NCBI GenBank assembly: GCA_963695985.1
Contig: CAVOIC010000002.1
Location: 119,650-183,649, forward strand
Origin: DATBVX01 sp963695985
Lineage (GTDB): Bacteria > Pseudomonadota > Gammaproteobacteria > Steroidobacterales > Steroidobacteraceae
Direction of reading: 5' to 3'
DNA: 64,000 nt
Under the pieces are notes generated by a model, which saw only the letters and a program-made list of their open reading frames with translations, searched no databases and had not been told where the DNA came from. Below, piece after piece: positions 1-7,872 of this stretch (its first letter is position 1; each line of letters opens with the position of its first letter). A program made the translations under genes and the position numbers.

Positions 1-162
1 GTGGAGGCCGCGCGCGATGCCACCGGCTGGCCGCTTCAGCTGGCGGAGCGCATCGAGGAGCTGCCGGCTCCTGAACGGGAGGACCTGGACTGCTTGCGGG
101 ATCTTGACGCGCGCACCCGAGCCGCACACTCAAGACCGATCCGGATCAGGCTGCCAGGCTGA
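1..162 (+). CDS. C-terminal fragment of an unidentified protein, possibly a CoA-transferase subunit
   Basis: Frame 1 is open from the window edge to a TGA at 160-162, giving about 53 residues. The stretch reads RDATGWPLQLAERIEELPAP and then LRDLDARTRAAH. This resembles the tail of beta subunits of the glutaconate/3-oxoacid CoA-transferase family, where a TGW segment is followed by a Pro-rich linker and a short Leu/Arg helix. That match is from memory and the fragment is short, so the family is only a suggestion. The start lies outside the window. It points the same way as the aminotransferase that begins 42 bp downstream and could share its transcript. Confidence 0.3.
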   Translation: MEAARDATGWPLQLAERIEELPAPEREDLDCLRDLDARTRAAHSRPIRIRLPG

Positions 163-204
163 AGCGCTTCGGCAGCGGCGATCATCAAGCTGAGGAAGTG
201 TCAT

Positions 205-1530
205 ATGCGATCACCTCACATCCATACCGAACTGCCAGGACCCAAAGCGCGCGCGCTGATCGAACGTGATCGCGCCGTCACCACGCCCTCCTATCCGCGC
301 GACTACCCGTTCGTGATGGCGAAGGGTCGCGGCGCCGAGGTCTGGGATGTCGACGGCAACCGGTTTCTCGATTTCGCTGCCGGCATCGCGGTGTGCAGCA
401 CCGGTCACAGTCATCCGGCCGTCGTCGCGGCGATCAAGGAAGCGGCGGACGATTTCCTGCATATCTCGAGCGACTACTGGCACGAGCGCATGACGAAGCT
501 CGCGGAGAAGATCAATGCGCTCGATCCGATGCGCGAGCCCGTGCAGATTCTCGTCTGCCAGAGCGGCACGGAGGCGGTCGAAGGTGCGCTCAAGCTCGCG
601 CGCTATGTCACCGGTCGGCCGCGCTTCATCGGTTTCCTCGGCGGCTTTCACGGCCGCACCATGGGCTCGCTCGCCTTCACTGCCAGCAAGTACACGCAGC
701 AGGCGGGATTCTTTCCGACCATGCCGGGCGTGACACATGTGCCCTACCCCAACACGTATCGGCCGCTGTTCGCCGGTGCCGACCAGGGCAAGGCGGTGCT
801 CGATTACATCGAGGGCACGCTGTTTCAGACCAACGTGCCGCCGAACGAGGTCGCCGCGATCCTGGTCGAGCCGTTGCAGGGCGAAGGCGGGTACCTTGTG
901 CCGCCGGATGGATTCCTACAGGGCCTGCGCGAGCTCTGCGACCGCCACGGCATCCTGCTCATCTTCGATGAGGTGCAGGCAGGCATCGGACGCACCGGCA
1001 GGATGTTCGCGAGCCAGCACTGGGGCGTGTCGCCCGACATCATGACGCTGGCCAAGGGATTGGGCTCGGGGCTGCCGATCGGCCTCGTCGTGGCGCGCCG
1101 CAAACACATGGAGAAATGGAAGCGCGGCGCCCACGGCAACACCTTCGGCGGCAATCCGCTGTGCTGTGCCGCCGCGCTGGCGACTCTGGATCTCGTCGAG
1201 CGCGAGTACGCGGCGAATGCAGCTGCGGTCGGCGAGTACTTCATCGGCAAGCTGCGTGAGTTGCAGAAGCGCTTCGAATGCATCGGCGATGTGCGCGGCA
1301 AGGGACTCATGATCGGCATGGAGCTGATCGAGGATCGCACCAGCAGGAAGCCCGCGCGCGCGCTGTGCGAGCGAATGCTCACGACCGCGTTTCACAACGG
1401 GCTGCTGTTGTTGTCATGCGGAGTGAGTACGGTGCGCTTCATCCCGCCGCTGATGGTCAATCGCGGGCACGTCGATGAGGCGATGGGGATGATCGAGGCG
1501 AGTCTCAATGACGCACTAGCGGCGCGCTGA
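205..1530 (+). CDS. class III PLP-dependent aminotransferase (4-aminobutyrate/acetylornithine aminotransferase family)
   Basis: The 441-residue protein has the full fold-type I, class III transaminase layout. The N-terminal third carries VWDVDGNRFLDFAAGIAV. A glycine-rich loop, CQSGTEAVEGALKLAR, binds the PLP phosphate. The ring-nitrogen Asp lies in LIFDEVQAGIGRTG, and the Schiff-base Lys, about residue 284, in MTLAKGLGSGLPIG. HGNTFGGNPLCCAAALAT is the usual substrate/phosphate motif. Length fits 4-aminobutyrate aminotransferase. The expected reaction moves an omega-amino group to 2-oxoglutarate in the cytoplasm. The ATG at 205 follows GAGGAAG at a normal distance. No succinate-semialdehyde dehydrogenase is visible, so the real substrate (GABA, ornithine, other diamines) cannot be fixed. 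Confidence 0.9.
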   Translation: MRSPHIHTELPGPKARALIERDRAVTTPSYPRDYPFVMAKGRGAEVWDVDGNRFLDFAAGIAVCSTGHSHPAVVAAIKEAADDFLHISSDYWHERMTKLAEKINALDPMREPVQILVCQSGTEAVEGALKLARYVTGRPRFIGFLGGFHGRTMGSLAFTASKYTQQAGFFPTMPGVTHVPYPNTYRPLFAGADQGKAVLDYIEGTLFQTNVPPNEVAAILVEPLQGEGGYLVPPDGFLQGLRELCDRHGILLIFDEVQAGIGRTGRMFASQHWGVSPDIMTLAKGLGSGLPIGLVVARRKHMEKWKRGAHGNTFGGNPLCCAAALATLDLVEREYAANAAAVGEYFIGKLRELQKRFECIGDVRGKGLMIGMELIEDRTSRKPARALCERMLTTAFHNGLLLLSCGVSTVRFIPPLMVNRGHVDEAMGMIEASLNDALAAR

Positions 1531-1657
1531 CCGCCTCTGAAGCCCTTCGATCCGATCGAGCAGACACGCCCCTTGGCCGAGCCGTGGGGTTGGGAGTAGA
1601 GTTCGCACCCGTTAACTGCCGGCACCAAGAATTCCAAGCCAACGCAGGGAGAAAGTC

Positions 1658-2218
1658 ATGACAGGTCTGGACGTACTGTGGCTACCGATACTGTTGTCAG
1701 CCGTCATCGTCTTCGTGGTGAGCGCGATCATCCACATGGGGCCGTTCTGGCATCGCGGCGACTATCCCAAGGTCCCCGATCAGGACAAGTTGCAGGACGC
1801 GGTGCGGCCGCTCGCGATCCCGCCGGGCGACTACATGGTGCCCCGCGCCTCGAGCATGGCCGATATGCGCACGCCGCAATTTATGGAGAAGATGAACAAA
1901 GGACCGGTCATGGTACTCACCGTACTGCCCAACGGTCCGTGGTCGATGGCCAAGAACCTCGTGCTCTGGTTCATCTACACTCTGATCGTAAGCTTCTTTG
2001 CCGCTTACATCGGCGGCCGCGCTCTGCCCGCCGGCACCAACTATCTGCACGTATTTCAGATCGTCGGCGCCGCAGCGTTTGTCGGCTACTCGCTGGCGCT
2101 GCTGCAGATGTCGATCTGGTATCGCCGAGCGTGGAGCCTGACGATTAAGGCGCTCTTCGACGGGCTCATCTACGGTCTTCTGACCGCCGGCACGTTCGGG
2201 TGGTTGTGGCCACGCTAG
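1658..2218 (+). CDS. conserved hypothetical membrane protein
   Basis: This 186-residue protein has one N-terminal transmembrane segment (about residues 7-27), a soluble stretch of about 65 residues, and three further hydrophobic segments at roughly 104-125, 132-153 and 160-184. The soluble part contains PPGDYMVPRASSMADMRTPQ. The architecture and that Pro/Gly motif recall an unnamed family common in environmental proteobacteria, but I cannot give it a function. The start is supported by GGGAGAAAG eight bases upstream. It lies alone between the aminotransferase and a convergent minus-strand gene. Confidence 0.75.
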   Translation: MTGLDVLWLPILLSAVIVFVVSAIIHMGPFWHRGDYPKVPDQDKLQDAVRPLAIPPGDYMVPRASSMADMRTPQFMEKMNKGPVMVLTVLPNGPWSMAKNLVLWFIYTLIVSFFAAYIGGRALPAGTNYLHVFQIVGAAAFVGYSLALLQMSIWYRRAWSLTIKALFDGLIYGLLTAGTFGWLWPR

Positions 2219-2276
2219 AGCATGACACAAATCGGCTGGGCAGCTTGGCCGTCGACGTTGCAGGCGGTTCGCTGAT

Positions 2277-2780
2277 TTAAATGCCGGGCATGCGGTCGCC
2301 CCAAGTCTTCCGCTGGCCCTCTAGCTCACGCAGGTAGTCGATGTTCGACTGGTGGCTCCTGATCTGGTCGGGGGTCCAGCAAAGTGTCCTCTGATTGAGG
2401 CGCGACCCGAGTACGGAACCTGACTTACAGTAGCGCTTGTCGCCGTCCATCATGGTGACCTTGTAGCCCAGTCTTTTCATTACGGCATCCATCGCGTCCG
2501 CCTCTTCCTTGGCTCCCCTTGCCGTGGTGGTTTCGGAGGTTTTCTTGTCCTCTGTGGAGGCGGCGCTTTCAGTCGGAGCGGCTGCAGCGGGCGCGCTGGG
2601 AGTCGGCGTTGCTACCGCGCTGGGTACCGCACTCTCGATCTTAGGCGGTGGAGCGGGCGGTTCGGCAGTAGCCGCCGGTGCGGGCGTCGCGGGCGATCCG
2701 GATGGGAGAGGCTCGTCTGCGGCCCGAGCCGGTGAGCCGAAGAGTAGACCGGCCAGTAGCAAACCAATTGCGGCTCGCAT
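2277..2780 (-). CDS. secreted Ala/Pro-rich hypothetical protein
   Basis: The 167-residue protein starts with a clear Sec signal peptide (MRAAIGLLLAGLLFGSPARA, then A) and continues as a low-complexity Ala/Pro/Thr/Ser linker to about residue 85. A small conserved-looking C-terminal domain follows, with two cysteines (KRYCKSGSVLGSRLNQRTLC) and a charged helix. The pair of cysteines could form a periplasmic disulfide. The start codon follows GGGAGGG. Function is unknown. The low-complexity middle is probably a spacer that holds the C-terminal domain away from the membrane or from a partner. Confidence 0.7.
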   Translation of the reverse strand: MRAAIGLLLAGLLFGSPARAADEPLPSGSPATPAPAATAEPPAPPPKIESAVPSAVATPTPSAPAAAAPTESAASTEDKKTSETTTARGAKEEADAMDAVMKRLGYKVTMMDGDKRYCKSGSVLGSRLNQRTLCWTPDQIRSHQSNIDYLRELEGQRKTWGDRMPGI

Positions 2781-2871
2781 GGCGCCCTCCCGTCAACAAG
2801 TGATGTTTCGATGGCACAACTACCCATGTCGCGGTCAATGACTTCAGGACAGTCACGCAACCACGAGGACT

Positions 2872-4506
2872 TCAGTCCTCGAGCCAATAGATTCGATCGG
2901 CGATGATGTGATCCCCATTCCAAGTGCCAAACACCTGCACCGCCCTGTAATCCCAAGGTCCGGGGTTTGGCTTAACGGCCCAGAAACCGCTCGCCAATCG
3001 ACGCGAGCAAGAGCAGCCATTGGCTAATGTGTGGCCATAATAGAACTGGGTGTCAGCAGTCGCTTCCACAGTCAGCGTCGTCGATCCAATGGTTATTGGA
3101 AAGGTTGGCTCGTGCGCCAGGCGAACGTTGTGCCAGTGCTGGAGAGACACCTGATTCGAGGGGTCTCCCTGCTCAATACGCATGGCTGCAACGTGACCAC
3201 GATAGCTGATAGTAAAGCCCGCGAGACTAACCCCACTGCCAAGGTTGAGGTCACCAAAGCCTATGGCTCGCGAACCCGCAGCGTCTCGCTGCGTCATCAG
3301 TGTCGAGGTACTGACTTCGACTGGCACATTGAGTACTTGAACGATCCTGGCCTCTGAATCCAGGCCCGTCACTGGGCCCTGCAGTCCCAGGTTGGCGCTG
3401 TTCTCCGTCTCGATGACTCGGGCGTGGATCACGCCGCGGTCATCCATTGGGCCAAACACCGTGAGCCAGTGCCCTTCGGTACCCTCCAGTAATACCGCTG
3501 ACAAGAGCAGGCCTGTAAACGCGGTATTCAAGTCCGCAGTAATCGGATGACCGTTGATGTCGAAGTCCTTGCTTGAGACCCAGCGTGTGATCATTCCGGA
3601 GATCAACACGCCTGGGGCGATGGAGAAATAGTCGACGTACTCGATCGCGTCGGCGTTAATCCCGCCGTTGCTTGCACCGTAGCCAAGCACCACCCAGAGA
3701 GGCATGCCTTGCACGCGTACCGTGTCGCCGTCGCCAATCCTGTTGGCCGGAAAACCGACGATTGCAGCGTCAACGTAACGTACCGGAATCTGATTGAGAT
3801 GAAACAAGCCCTTTGTTTCATCAAGCGCGCTCACCACACCCGAAGCGTGCCACCCGGAAAAGGCCGGCCATCGGTCTATTCGAGTCGCGACGATCGTGCC
3901 GTCCGTGTCCACGCGGCCGCTTACCGCGACCTGATCCCGCAGACCGAGCGTCGCGAGTGACGCAGGTCGGATAGAGTCGCCAAATATGGTTTCCGGCGTG
4001 ACGACGATATTCTGCCCGATGACGTTCAACGTGCCATGGTCCGCATCGAGCGCCAGAATTCCGCCCGCTACGTCGTCATCTGAAACAATCCTGTCCGCAG
4101 TTCCTAACCGGGTTTGCAAATCGGCCTCGCCTACGACGGTCACCACGTGGCCCACCAGCAAATCGGTCACTGCTCCACACGAGCCATTGATCACCACGGA
4201 AGCGTTGACAGCCGAGTATTGAACGCCGTCGACGACGACGCCATCAGCTGCCAGGCGCTCGATGACTCCTTTGATCACCGGGCGCGACGGTCGTCCGCCG
4301 CCTTCGATGCCGGAAATGGCACGAAAACCCGGGCATTCGGTGACACTCGACCACTCAGTGCCGGGCGCGGAGGTGCTCGCCCCGCTCGTGGATCGCCCAG
4401 AATCACTGGTACTCGGAGCCGCGTTGTACGATCCGTTTCCGCCGCACGCACTCAGCCACAAAGCCGTCAGACCGAGCACGAATGAGCGTTCGATATTGAG
4501 GTTCAT
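2872..4506 (-). CDS. DUF5666-type lipoprotein, paralogue 1
   Basis: The 544-residue protein begins with a lipoprotein signal: a hydrophobic run, then the lipobox LSAC with Cys at about residue 21, then a Ser/Gly-rich tether. The body is a chain of about five beta-rich units, each roughly 60-80 residues, of the type GVIERLAADGVVVDG...VGHVVTVVGEAD. This is the DUF5666 pattern, a small beta-barrel repeat found in secreted bacterial lipoproteins of unknown role. The protein is expected to be anchored in the outer membrane. A second copy of the same architecture lies immediately upstream at 4928-6751, and the two share an identical ribosome-binding leader. The ATG is set by CTGGAG eight bases upstream. 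Confidence 0.75.
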   Translation of the reverse strand: MNLNIERSFVLGLTALWLSACGGNGSYNAAPSTSDSGRSTSGASTSAPGTEWSSVTECPGFRAISGIEGGGRPSRPVIKGVIERLAADGVVVDGVQYSAVNASVVINGSCGAVTDLLVGHVVTVVGEADLQTRLGTADRIVSDDDVAGGILALDADHGTLNVIGQNIVVTPETIFGDSIRPASLATLGLRDQVAVSGRVDTDGTIVATRIDRWPAFSGWHASGVVSALDETKGLFHLNQIPVRYVDAAIVGFPANRIGDGDTVRVQGMPLWVVLGYGASNGGINADAIEYVDYFSIAPGVLISGMITRWVSSKDFDINGHPITADLNTAFTGLLLSAVLLEGTEGHWLTVFGPMDDRGVIHARVIETENSANLGLQGPVTGLDSEARIVQVLNVPVEVSTSTLMTQRDAAGSRAIGFGDLNLGSGVSLAGFTISYRGHVAAMRIEQGDPSNQVSLQHWHNVRLAHEPTFPITIGSTTLTVEATADTQFYYGHTLANGCSCSRRLASGFWAVKPNPGPWDYRAVQVFGTWNGDHIIADRIYWLED

Positions 4507-4519
4507 GTTGTTGCTCCAG
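4502..4519 (-). repeat. shared 18-bp translation leader, copy 1
   Basis: On the minus strand this reads CTGGAGCAACAACATGAA, covering the Shine-Dalgarno, spacer and start codon of the first DUF5666 gene. An identical 18-mer covers the start of the second gene at 6747-6764, while the flanking upstream sequence has diverged. It fixes both start codons and marks the genes as a tandem duplication. Confidence 0.8.
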
Positions 4520-4927
4520 GAGCGCGCTGTTCTCTATCGCGATACCCCATGACCACCAATTGGGCTTCTTCGGATGAGCGAGAAAGCGTCGAGCGACCGC
4601 GCGAGCGCCGACATCCGGAATTCCCTGATGCGTGCGCGCAGCGCAATCCGGGTCGACACCATCTCGCCGGATTGCGATGGGTACACGCTCGGTATCAGAT
4701 GTTCTTCTCATGCGCATGAGCGCGATCGGCAGTCGCTCGACGTTGACACACGTGAACTTCAACTGCTTCGGCGTCGATCGCGAGCTGTGCGCTGTTCGCT
4801 CCACGATCACGATCGGTGGACCGAAGCCGCCTACGACGGCGCCCGGTTGCAGTGGCCTCGCGAATCCCCTTGCTAACCGCGGGTGAGCCGGCACCAGGGC
4901 GATGGCACGAACCGACGTTCGCTCCCA
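4520..4927. other. intergenic region between the DUF5666 paralogues, no gene seen
   Basis: About 400 bp with open frames but no start with a convincing ribosome-binding site and no protein pattern I recognise. It contains one perfect 14-bp palindrome, CTCATGCGCATGAG, at 4707-4720, which could be an operator for the gene to its left or may be chance. The corresponding region upstream of the second paralogue (6776-6924) shows only scattered similarity. Confidence 0.5.
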
Positions 4928-6751
4928 TTAGCACAGGTCGGTCTCTACTTGAACGATGATCGCCGTGAGCGACCCGTCGGCGTTCACTTTCGGCCAAATG
5001 GATATCGGTGGATCGTGGCGGCAGCCACCCGGCCACGATTTCGGGCCAGCGAAAAAGTCCTCGGGGGTCATCGTGGGGGTGGTACTCGTCGTTTCATCAA
5101 TACGACGGAAGATCGTGTCAGCGTCGGTCGTAATAGGTCGTCCAGCAATATAGATGAGCGGATTCTCCAAACGATAGCTCCCATACTTTTGAATCCAGTC
5201 AAACGAAGAGTCGATTCGCGAAATCCTGTCTGCCAGGATGAGGCCATCGATCGGTCCGGACACGCCTCCCAACGCCACAAATTCACCCTGCTGCAGCGCC
5301 GACAGTGGTATGGCCGACCCCGTGCTGTCGACGACGTCGGTCGTGATGGACAGCTGCGCGCGAAAGCCGAGGATTGACAAACTATCGGATCCGAGGTCAA
5401 TGGACTCGATCGGACCATATATCTCTGTTGAGGTGGAATTCGAGTACAAAGAGCAGAACTCAAGCGCGAGTACAGTGCCGTCGTCGAGAAGCATGCCTTC
5501 GATACCGACGTCCGAGTTTGCAATGGGAGGGCCGCAAAGGCGGAGGGCGGCATCAGTGATGATGACTGGATGGCCGTCGACCGTGACCTTGGACGGAGAG
5601 CTCACCGAAGTCACGACGCCGTGGAGCGATGCCGTCGCACCCACTGTGCCTGTTAGACGCGGCTGCTCGTACAGAACAGAGGTTGCCGAGAGCGTTGTGC
5701 TGCCAGCAAGGACACCGCGCACCAGCACCTGATCGCCATTGGCTGGCGCACCTGCGGGCAGGTCCCGCAGCTGAGCGGTGTGGTAGTCGACCACGAGCCC
5801 GTTCAGTGCGAAGCGCTGTTGCGAAACGTCCAGTGACTGCACGAATCCTGAGACTAGGAAGTCGCCCGTACTCGAGCTCGGGACAATGCGAGTTGCCACA
5901 ATCTGTCCGGATTGAGACGGATGCCCGCTTATTCTCAAGCGGTCACCGGCGCGTATCGATCCGAGGTTGGTCAACGGTCCTCCGCCCTCCGCGAGAGCGA
6001 CATTCGGCTCGAGCAGAACGATCTGACCGAGCATGGAGAGCCGACCGTGCTCAAGATCAACTGCGTCTACCGGCCCGTCGAGCATGTGGACGATTTCGAC
6101 CCGCTCCGCGTTGATCAGTCCCGGATTGCCGGCGTCGAACGACTGAGGGCCTTGCATGAGAACGATCTCGCCTTCGCTAATGACAAGGCCGCTCGTCGAG
6201 GTGAGTTCCCCATCGATTAGAACAGTAGCGTCGGATTGCACCGAGTACTCCGGGAGGGGCCAGTCAAGTATGGTCCAGGTACCCGAGGCTGTACGTGCAG
6301 AACTCACGCCTAAACGAAGGACCGGGCGCGCTCCATCGGCTACCGCGTCTTGCACGTAGATATTCACCGCGGTTTCTACTCCGGTCTCGGGGTTGAGATT
6401 TGCGACGACAGTCACGACTTGACCGACGCGAAGGTCTGCCAGGACCCCCGGCGTTCCGTCCACAAAGACCGCGGCACCCGCAGTGGAAAACTGGGCGCAT
6501 CCAAGGACGAGCGCGTTATCGCTGCCGATGCTCGTAATCGCGCCTGAGATGTGGCGATACCCACCCCCCTCTATCCCCACGCCTGAGGAGCGGTCACTGC
6601 ATCTGCTATTACCAGCGCTCGACCCACTCGAGGACAGCCCACCGGAATCGGTCATGTTTGGGGCCGGGTCATTGGAACCACTCGTTCCGCAGGCGACCAG
6701 CCACAATGCGGACAGGCAGATCAGGAACGAGCTTCTAGTCTCAAGATTCAT
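4928..6751 (-). CDS. DUF5666-type lipoprotein, paralogue 2
   Basis: A 607-residue paralogue of the gene at 2872-4506. From the chosen ATG at 6751 it reads MNLETRSSFLICLSALWLVACG, a lipoprotein signal with lipobox LVAC, aligned with MNLNIERSFVLGLTALWLSACG of the first copy. An in-frame ATG 24 bases further upstream is rejected because the 18-bp leader shared by both genes places the start at 6751. The body carries about six DUF5666-like beta repeats, such as ITSIGSDNALVLGCAQFSTAGA, ending in a diverged C-terminal region with paired cysteines. Function is unknown; outer-membrane surface or periplasmic location is inferred from the signal. Confidence 0.75.
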   Translation of the reverse strand: MNLETRSSFLICLSALWLVACGTSGSNDPAPNMTDSGGLSSSGSSAGNSRCSDRSSGVGIEGGGYRHISGAITSIGSDNALVLGCAQFSTAGAAVFVDGTPGVLADLRVGQVVTVVANLNPETGVETAVNIYVQDAVADGARPVLRLGVSSARTASGTWTILDWPLPEYSVQSDATVLIDGELTSTSGLVISEGEIVLMQGPQSFDAGNPGLINAERVEIVHMLDGPVDAVDLEHGRLSMLGQIVLLEPNVALAEGGGPLTNLGSIRAGDRLRISGHPSQSGQIVATRIVPSSSTGDFLVSGFVQSLDVSQQRFALNGLVVDYHTAQLRDLPAGAPANGDQVLVRGVLAGSTTLSATSVLYEQPRLTGTVGATASLHGVVTSVSSPSKVTVDGHPVIITDAALRLCGPPIANSDVGIEGMLLDDGTVLALEFCSLYSNSTSTEIYGPIESIDLGSDSLSILGFRAQLSITTDVVDSTGSAIPLSALQQGEFVALGGVSGPIDGLILADRISRIDSSFDWIQKYGSYRLENPLIYIAGRPITTDADTIFRRIDETTSTTPTMTPEDFFAGPKSWPGGCRHDPPISIWPKVNADGSLTAIIVQVETDLC

Positions 6752-6764
6752 GTTGTTGCTCCAG
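6747..6764 (-). repeat. shared 18-bp translation leader, copy 2
   Basis: Identical on the minus strand to 4502-4519 (CTGGAGCAACAACATGAA). It positions the start of the second DUF5666 gene at 6751 rather than at the upstream in-frame ATG. Confidence 0.8.
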
Positions 6765-6924
6765 AAGAACTCCATTTCGCGATTAGCTCATCTCCACGAG
6801 AGACACCCGCTCACCGGTGAAGAGAACGATCTGCATTCGCTCAACGTTGGTAAGCACCTTCGGATTTCGATTGGCAGTCTTCAGGGTCGATTGAGTACAT
6901 ATAGTGGCGCCTCCCGGTTGGCGA

Positions 6925-7782
6925 TCAGCGCGAACGATCTACAGGTGTGCGCGCGCGCCGTGATCGCGGCCTCGCAGCTCTAGTCGGTGGATCCTCGATG
7001 TAATAAAGGCCGGCTCCTAGTCGCGCACCGTCCCTGTCTTTCGCCTCGTGGGCCGACAGCCAATCGTCGACCCGCTCGAGGAAGGCCATGCCTTGCTCCT
7101 CCAGGAATGACTGGAACTCGGGGATCGACTTGCGATCGATGCTCAGGTTGATCGCGCGCCGCTCGAAGCGCGCCCGCTGTTCGCTAGTGCGCGCGAGGTT
7201 GTGCTCCCAGGTGGTGCCGATGTCCTTGAGAACGCTGCCCCACAGGCGAATCTGGTTTTCATTCAAGTCGCGCGGGATGTAGGCGCGCTTGACCAGGCGC
7301 AGTCTTCCGCCCTCGCCCTCCGCGATCGCTCCCGCTGCCTTCAGCTCCTTGACCATCGCGACAGGCGGCAGCCCCGGTGCGTAGCGACGCACCAGCGCCG
7401 TGAATGAGCCACTCTCGCCTTCAACGTCGAGGTCGCGCGGCCGACCCGATGCCATCATGAATTCCTTGTCGTGCGACCAGCCGTCGAGCACCTGCGTCGG
7501 CTTGCTCATGAATCCCGGAGCGGTGGTGCGCCGGCGCGCGAGCGCGAGGCGCAGTTTGCGCACATCACGCCGGTCGATGCCGGTCAGGATGGCCACGCGC
7601 GATGCGTTGGTCGGGCGGCCGCGGATTCCGAATTCTTTTGTCGCGACTTGCACGAATTTCGCCTTCGCGAGATCCGCGAATTCCTTCCACGTGATCCCGC
7701 TCTTGAGAAGCGAAAGCGTCACCGGCTCCAAGAGCTCCCCAAGCGCATCGAGCATGCGAGATCGGGTTATCTCAGATGCCAT
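6925..7782 (-). CDS. DUF6502 family protein
   Basis: The 285-residue protein matches what I recall of DUF6502. Its N-terminal helical region reads LLEPVTLSLLKSGITWKEFA. A predicted helix-turn-helix-like segment follows, GRPTNASRVAILTGIDRRDV, and the C-terminal half is mainly helical and charged. The family is common in gammaproteobacteria and has no established function; the N-terminal half looks DNA-binding. The ATG lies only seven bases past a good -10 element, so the mRNA is probably leaderless. The last about 25 residues are a basic Arg/Pro tail. It is transcribed divergently from the TolB/CehA gene, with overlapping promoters. Confidence 0.75.
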   Translation of the reverse strand: MASEITRSRMLDALGELLEPVTLSLLKSGITWKEFADLAKAKFVQVATKEFGIRGRPTNASRVAILTGIDRRDVRKLRLALARRRTTAPGFMSKPTQVLDGWSHDKEFMMASGRPRDLDVEGESGSFTALVRRYAPGLPPVAMVKELKAAGAIAEGEGGRLRLVKRAYIPRDLNENQIRLWGSVLKDIGTTWEHNLARTSEQRARFERRAINLSIDRKSIPEFQSFLEEQGMAFLERVDDWLSAHEAKDRDGARLGAGLYYIEDPPTRAARPRSRRARTPVDRSR

Positions 7783-7819
7783 ATGTGCTCATATAATGCT
7801 CATATATGGTACTTGTCAA
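7780..7819 (-). promoter_or_regulatory. AT-rich divergent promoter with 11-bp tandem repeat
   Basis: Minus strand: a perfect -35 TTGACA (7819-7814), an 18-bp spacer and a -10 TATATG (7795-7790), only seven bases from the DUF6502 start codon. Plus strand: TATAAT at 7792-7797 could serve the TolB/CehA gene. TGCTCATATA occurs twice, at 7786-7795 and 7797-7806, one helical turn apart and overlapping both -10 elements. The block is also bounded by CCATAT and ATATGG. It is a natural operator candidate, possibly for autoregulation. Confidence 0.55.
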
Positions 7820-7872
7820 GCTCAGACTCCTCTTCTCTTAAGATGCGCACCTTCACCCTGGGGGAGATCTTC

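Noticed and set aside
4403..4894. 163-codon minus-strand frame upstream of the first DUF5666 gene
   Set aside because: It overlaps the lipoprotein signal region in another frame, has no ribosome-binding site and reads as Arg-rich shadow sequence.
7471..7872. N-terminal extension of the TolB/CehA frame
   Set aside because: It runs antisense over the DUF6502 gene and has no protein features; the TTG at 7873 with GGGGAG and a signal peptide is the credible start.
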